Positions 62,301-64,000 of a DNA stretch of 64,000 bases are shown here, piece after piece. Under the pieces are notes generated by a model. It saw nothing but the letters and a program-made list of their open reading frames with translations. It was not told the origin of the DNA and made no database searches. The translations under genes and the position numbers were made by a program. Source of the stretch: JAAZBW01 sp035647855 (GTDB lineage Bacteria; Actinomycetota; Actinomycetes; Actinomycetales; Actinomycetaceae); NCBI GenBank assembly GCA_035647855.1, contig DASRMP010000042.1, positions 1 through 64,000 of the forward strand, written 5' to 3'. Every line of letters begins with the position of its first letter. Within the stretch, counting starts at the first letter, position 1.

Positions 62301-63838
62301 AGACCAACGGCAGACCACGAATACGGCGGAACACCACCGCTCGCTGCGAGCGTCGCAGAATACTCAGTGCCCGGCCTTCCCGCCGGGATCGAGGATGTCG
62401 TGATGGTCAACTGCCCGGATACGACGAGGTCGAGGCGAGCAGTGGTCTCACGTCCGGCCGCGTCGGTGACCTTGAGCGAAACGCTGAACGTTCCAGGCTC
62501 GGTCGGGGCCCCGCTGATCTTGCCGGCGGCGAAGCTCAGCCCGTCCGGCAGGTCTGTCACCTCCCAGGTGTACGGCGCGGTGCCGCCGGTTGCGGCCACG
62601 TCCGTCTGGTAGGGGTCGCCCACAGTGCTCGGCGGGAGGCTCGTATTCGTGATGACCAGCGCTTCGGAGATGTCGAACGTCAGATCGGCAGTTGCCTCGC
62701 GACCTTCGAGATCGGTCGCCATGAAGGTGACGGTCGTGGAGCCGGCGCTCGTGGGAGTCCCGGTGATCGTTCCGGTTGCCGCGAGTCCCAGTCCTTCGGG
62801 CAGGAGACCCAGGGCGGTCCAACTCGCCGGGGGCACGCCGCCCTCGGCGGTGAGGGTGGCTTCGTACGGCTGGTCTACCGAGCCCACCGGGAGCGAGGTC
62901 GTGGTGATCAGAAGTGGCTCCACCACGGACAGGACGACCTCGGCAGACACGCTGTCACCACCGCCGGTCACCGTCACCTCAATGGTCGTGGGGCCGGTGG
63001 CAGTCGGTGTTCCGGAGATTTTGTCGCCAGTGAGGGTGAGGCCGGCGGGGAGGTTGGTGGCCTGCCATGTGTAGGGCGTGGTGCCGCCGGTGGCGGCGAG
63101 GGTGGCCTCGTACGGCTGACCGACGGTGCCGGAGGGCAGCGTGGTCGTGGTGATGGTGAGTTGCTCTGAGTCCTCAATCCCGGCCAGGCGGAACAGGAAC
63201 GCCGCCATCGCGTCACGGTTGATCGGCTCGACGGGGTGGAAGGTGCCGTCCGGGTATCCGGTGGTAATGCCCTCGGCGTACGCCCAGGTGATCTCCTTAT
63301 AGAACATGTCGTCCTTCTCCACGTCCGAGAACGGCGAGGTGTCCGGCGGCGTGAAGTCCGGTTCGCCGGCGAACCGGTAGATGAACGCTGCCAGCGCGTC
63401 ACGGTTGATCGGCTCGCCTGGGTGGAACGTGCCGTCCGGGTATCCGGTGGTGATGCCCTCCTCGTACAGCCAGGCGATCTCCTTGAAGAACATCACGTCC
63501 CGTGGCACGTCCGAGAACGGCGGGGTGCCGTCCGGCGGCGTGAAGTCCGGTTCGCCGCTGAAGCGGTAGAGGAACGCGGCCATGGCGTCACGGTTGATCG
63601 GCTCGCCTGGGTGGAAGGTGCCGTCCGGGTATCCGGTGGTGATGCCCTCCTCGTACAGCCAGGCGATCTCATCGTAGAACATGTCCTCCCGGTGCACGTC
63701 CGAGAACGGCGAGGTGTCCGGCGGCGTGTAATCCAACTCCGCGCTCGCCGGCGCCACACCCACCAACAGCATGAGGGCAGACAGGAATGCGGCGATGATG
63801 GCGCGCGAGCGGCGTCCAAATGAGTGGTTCTTCTTCAT
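59342..63838 (-). CDS. Giant SLH-anchored surface protein with Ig-like and 102-residue repeats
   Basis: About 1498 residues. Signal peptide 1-33 (ending ASA). Three SLH domains at about 35-215 (pattern F-S-D-V...GITTGYPDGTFHPGEPINRD). Five putative-Ig (He_PIG) domains of ~83 residues at about 222-640, each starting L-x-I-T-x-T and containing PYTW...LPAGLTL. Four 102-residue prealbumin-like domains at about 646-1053 (WxLSADGPG...SETGSVPGY...CSITNT). Then three Trp-rich repeats (YRWWHPSDKDWLTVS) like DUF5648 units, and a ~300-residue C-terminal domain reminiscent of a GH43-type beta-propeller (NPTLFRDPTTNRYYLYYY). Probably a wall-anchored carbohydrate-binding or -cleaving adhesin. A GTG one codon earlier (63841) is an alternative start; GGAG lies 10 bases before the ATG. 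Confidence 0.88.
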   Translation of the reverse strand: MKKNHSFGRRSRAIIAAFLSALMLLVGVAPASAELDYTPPDTSPFSDVHREDMFYDEIAWLYEEGITTGYPDGTFHPGEPINRDAMAAFLYRFSGEPDFTPPDGTPPFSDVPRDVMFFKEIAWLYEEGITTGYPDGTFHPGEPINRDALAAFIYRFAGEPDFTPPDTSPFSDVEKDDMFYKEITWAYAEGITTGYPDGTFHPVEPINRDAMAAFLFRLAGIEDSEQLTITTTTLPSGTVGQPYEATLAATGGTTPYTWQATNLPAGLTLTGDKISGTPTATGPTTIEVTVTGGGDSVSAEVVLSVVEPLLITTTSLPVGSVDQPYEATLTAEGGVPPASWTALGLLPEGLGLAATGTITGTPTSAGSTTVTFMATDLEGREATADLTFDISEALVITNTSLPPSTVGDPYQTDVAATGGTAPYTWEVTDLPDGLSFAAGKISGAPTEPGTFSVSLKVTDAAGRETTARLDLVVSGQLTITTSSIPAGRPGTEYSATLAASGGVPPYSWSAVGLPAGLTLDGNTISGVPGTIATADVTVTVTDADERSTSTTLRLVVEDALAITTTALAAGTLDEPYSFTLTGAGGTAPYTWTASPLPPGLTLTGDTIAGTPTEEGTTEVVITLTDSDDETVNATMALAVSDVRAGLTLVKTVVNSFGTAADPSDWELSADGPGDNYLSGDGAVARTAVPEGDYALSETGSVHGYTNGTTWSCIDANSNPVTVTGNVVALAAGDDVTCSITNTATAPYLSLEKMVSNPYGTPEAASKWTLSADGPDNNDLLGTGGVARTAVVEGTYTLSETGSVPGYTNGTTWTCVDANAGPVTVANNSVTLAAGDDVTCSITNTATAPYLSLEKKVTNPYGTPEAASKWTLSADGPGSNDLSGPGGVARTAVVEGTYTLSETGSVPGYTNGTTWSCANAAGQPVTVSNNVVTLTAGADVTCSITNTASQAHLTLVKRVQSTAGPAASASNWILSADGPGSNDLSGPGGVARTAVVEGTYTLSETGSVPGYSNGTTWSCIDASSNPVPVSGGNKVTLSASTDVVCTITNTAVAAKVAPGSSSPTPVYRYNSTGSKDWVGVPDHGDFGVPSGYGGQVGPQFYVPLISSSAGDMRAIYRWYHAGDRDWVDMVDGEVHPGYTNQTFQYYLFTSSGTGRTAVYRWWHPSDKDWLTVSANELSDATLQSWGYRDKVLLGYAHTSRGSNTGYFTLGTPQAAVVSSSYAPGQYPHTMSVLDVNPSQSPSINAGYRYLGYFGHNNCGGINIARSNNLDSSSWNVGGDQPWFGSQWPCRWAFGAIVDGSQVAMVVNGVWDDTITLQMSRDGLNGTEFPTATTLVQAPGNDGTGNPTLFRDPTTNRYYLYYYRVIPNEKGIEYLYEIRVKSATTIPGLIGSGSSDLGTRIALSRNVLAAPSTMYVNGIYYLSVETKESGVWKTRVMTGTSPTGPFYEVPGNPLYGDGAACVFQHQFGNELHSWYCKQTQPGNEAAWRLDHVKGNLLSPN
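60680..61903 (-). repeat. Four tandem 306-bp repeats in the giant surface protein gene
   Basis: The period is exactly 306 bases: the same block (GCTGCCGGTCTCGGAGAG in the given strand, last copy with one change) begins at 60821, 61127, 61433 and 61739. Units two and three are the most similar at DNA level; the outer ones have diverged. They encode the four 102-residue domains. Confidence 0.9.
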
Positions 63839-63897
63839 CACGGGTTTTCTCCGAGGGGTTTGGGCCGGACTGTGTGGTCGGCTCAGGAATTCGCCTA

Positions 63898-64000
63898 TCA
63901 GTGGTCGAAGTAGAGTTTGCCGGCCACCGGGTTGCCGATGATGTCGGTAACGGTGACCAGGGTGTAGCCGCGCGCCTGGAGATCCGAGATGATTCCCGGC
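63898..64000 (-). CDS. C-terminal end of a probable polysaccharide deacetylase (cut by window edge)
   Basis: The last 33 codons of a leftward gene are inside the window, ending at the stop at 63898. The visible residues include ISDLQARGYTLVTVTDIIGN, the typical closing segment of NodB-type polysaccharide deacetylases (x-L-x-x-x-G-Y-x-x-V-T-V-x-x-L/I). It lies 59 bases upstream of the giant SLH gene on the same strand, so the two may be co-transcribed. The assignment rests on a short segment. Confidence 0.55.
   Translation of the reverse strand, partial: PGIISDLQARGYTLVTVTDIIGNPVAGKLYFDH

Overview
The window is GC-rich chromosomal DNA from a Gram-positive actinobacterium. Signs of this are the ferredoxin-dapC gene pair, acyl-CoA carboxylase beta/epsilon/alpha subunits with Maf, a TypA GTPase, a mycobacterial-type class III adenylyl cyclase, many GTG starts and ATGA stop/start overlaps, and at least two probable leaderless promoters. 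SLH-domain surface proteins are present and no mycolic-acid genes are seen, so an Actinomycetales/Micrococcales-like organism seems more likely than a mycolate producer. The genus cannot be fixed from the sequence alone. No rRNA, tRNA, CRISPR array, phage or transposase gene was recognised.

Layout. Positions 1-11 kb hold housekeeping and small genes: a cut-off lipoprotein, a macrodomain protein, a DoxX-like membrane protein, a divergent membrane H+-pyrophosphatase, TypA, a VanW-family wall protein and a 7Fe ferredoxin. From 11 to 15 kb come dapC, citrate synthase, a transglycosylase-like protein and what looks like an internally deleted dapD. From 15 to 21.5 kb lies a biotin-dependent acyl-CoA carboxylase locus (alpha, Maf, a small membrane protein, epsilon, beta) with divergent birA. 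From 21.6 to 25.2 kb lie an adenylyl cyclase and a two-component system.

From about 25 kb to the end almost everything concerns the cell envelope. galE, two LCP ligases, a GlfT1-like transferase, another GT2, a polysaccharide pyruvyl transferase, an SLH-anchored amidase, a Wzm/Wzt exporter, GlfT2 and Glf together look like a route for making, exporting and attaching a galactofuranose wall polymer. The pyruvyl transferase could create the ligand that SLH domains bind. Downstream, WbpD/WbpE/WbpB-like enzymes plus a nucleotide-sugar dehydrogenase (51.4 kb) match the four steps from UDP-GlcNAc to UDP-2,3-diacetamido-2,3-dideoxyglucuronate. They sit among glycosyltransferases and a flippase-like ABC protein.

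From 52.7 to 59.1 kb there are two copies of a DUF6541 / DUF2304 / GT2 membrane-glycosylation set, partly inverted. The window ends with a ~1500-residue SLH protein (Ig-like repeats, four 102-residue repeats, beta-propeller-like C-terminus) and the last codons of a probable polysaccharide deacetylase.

The most noteworthy points are the remnant dapD, the combined galactan/pyruvylation/SLH gene set, the mirrored DUF6541-GT2-DUF2304 modules, a non-coding block of nested inverted repeats at 3 kb, a cAMP-receptor-like site in the gltA promoter, and a small membrane protein whose N-terminal 14 residues occur twice in tandem.
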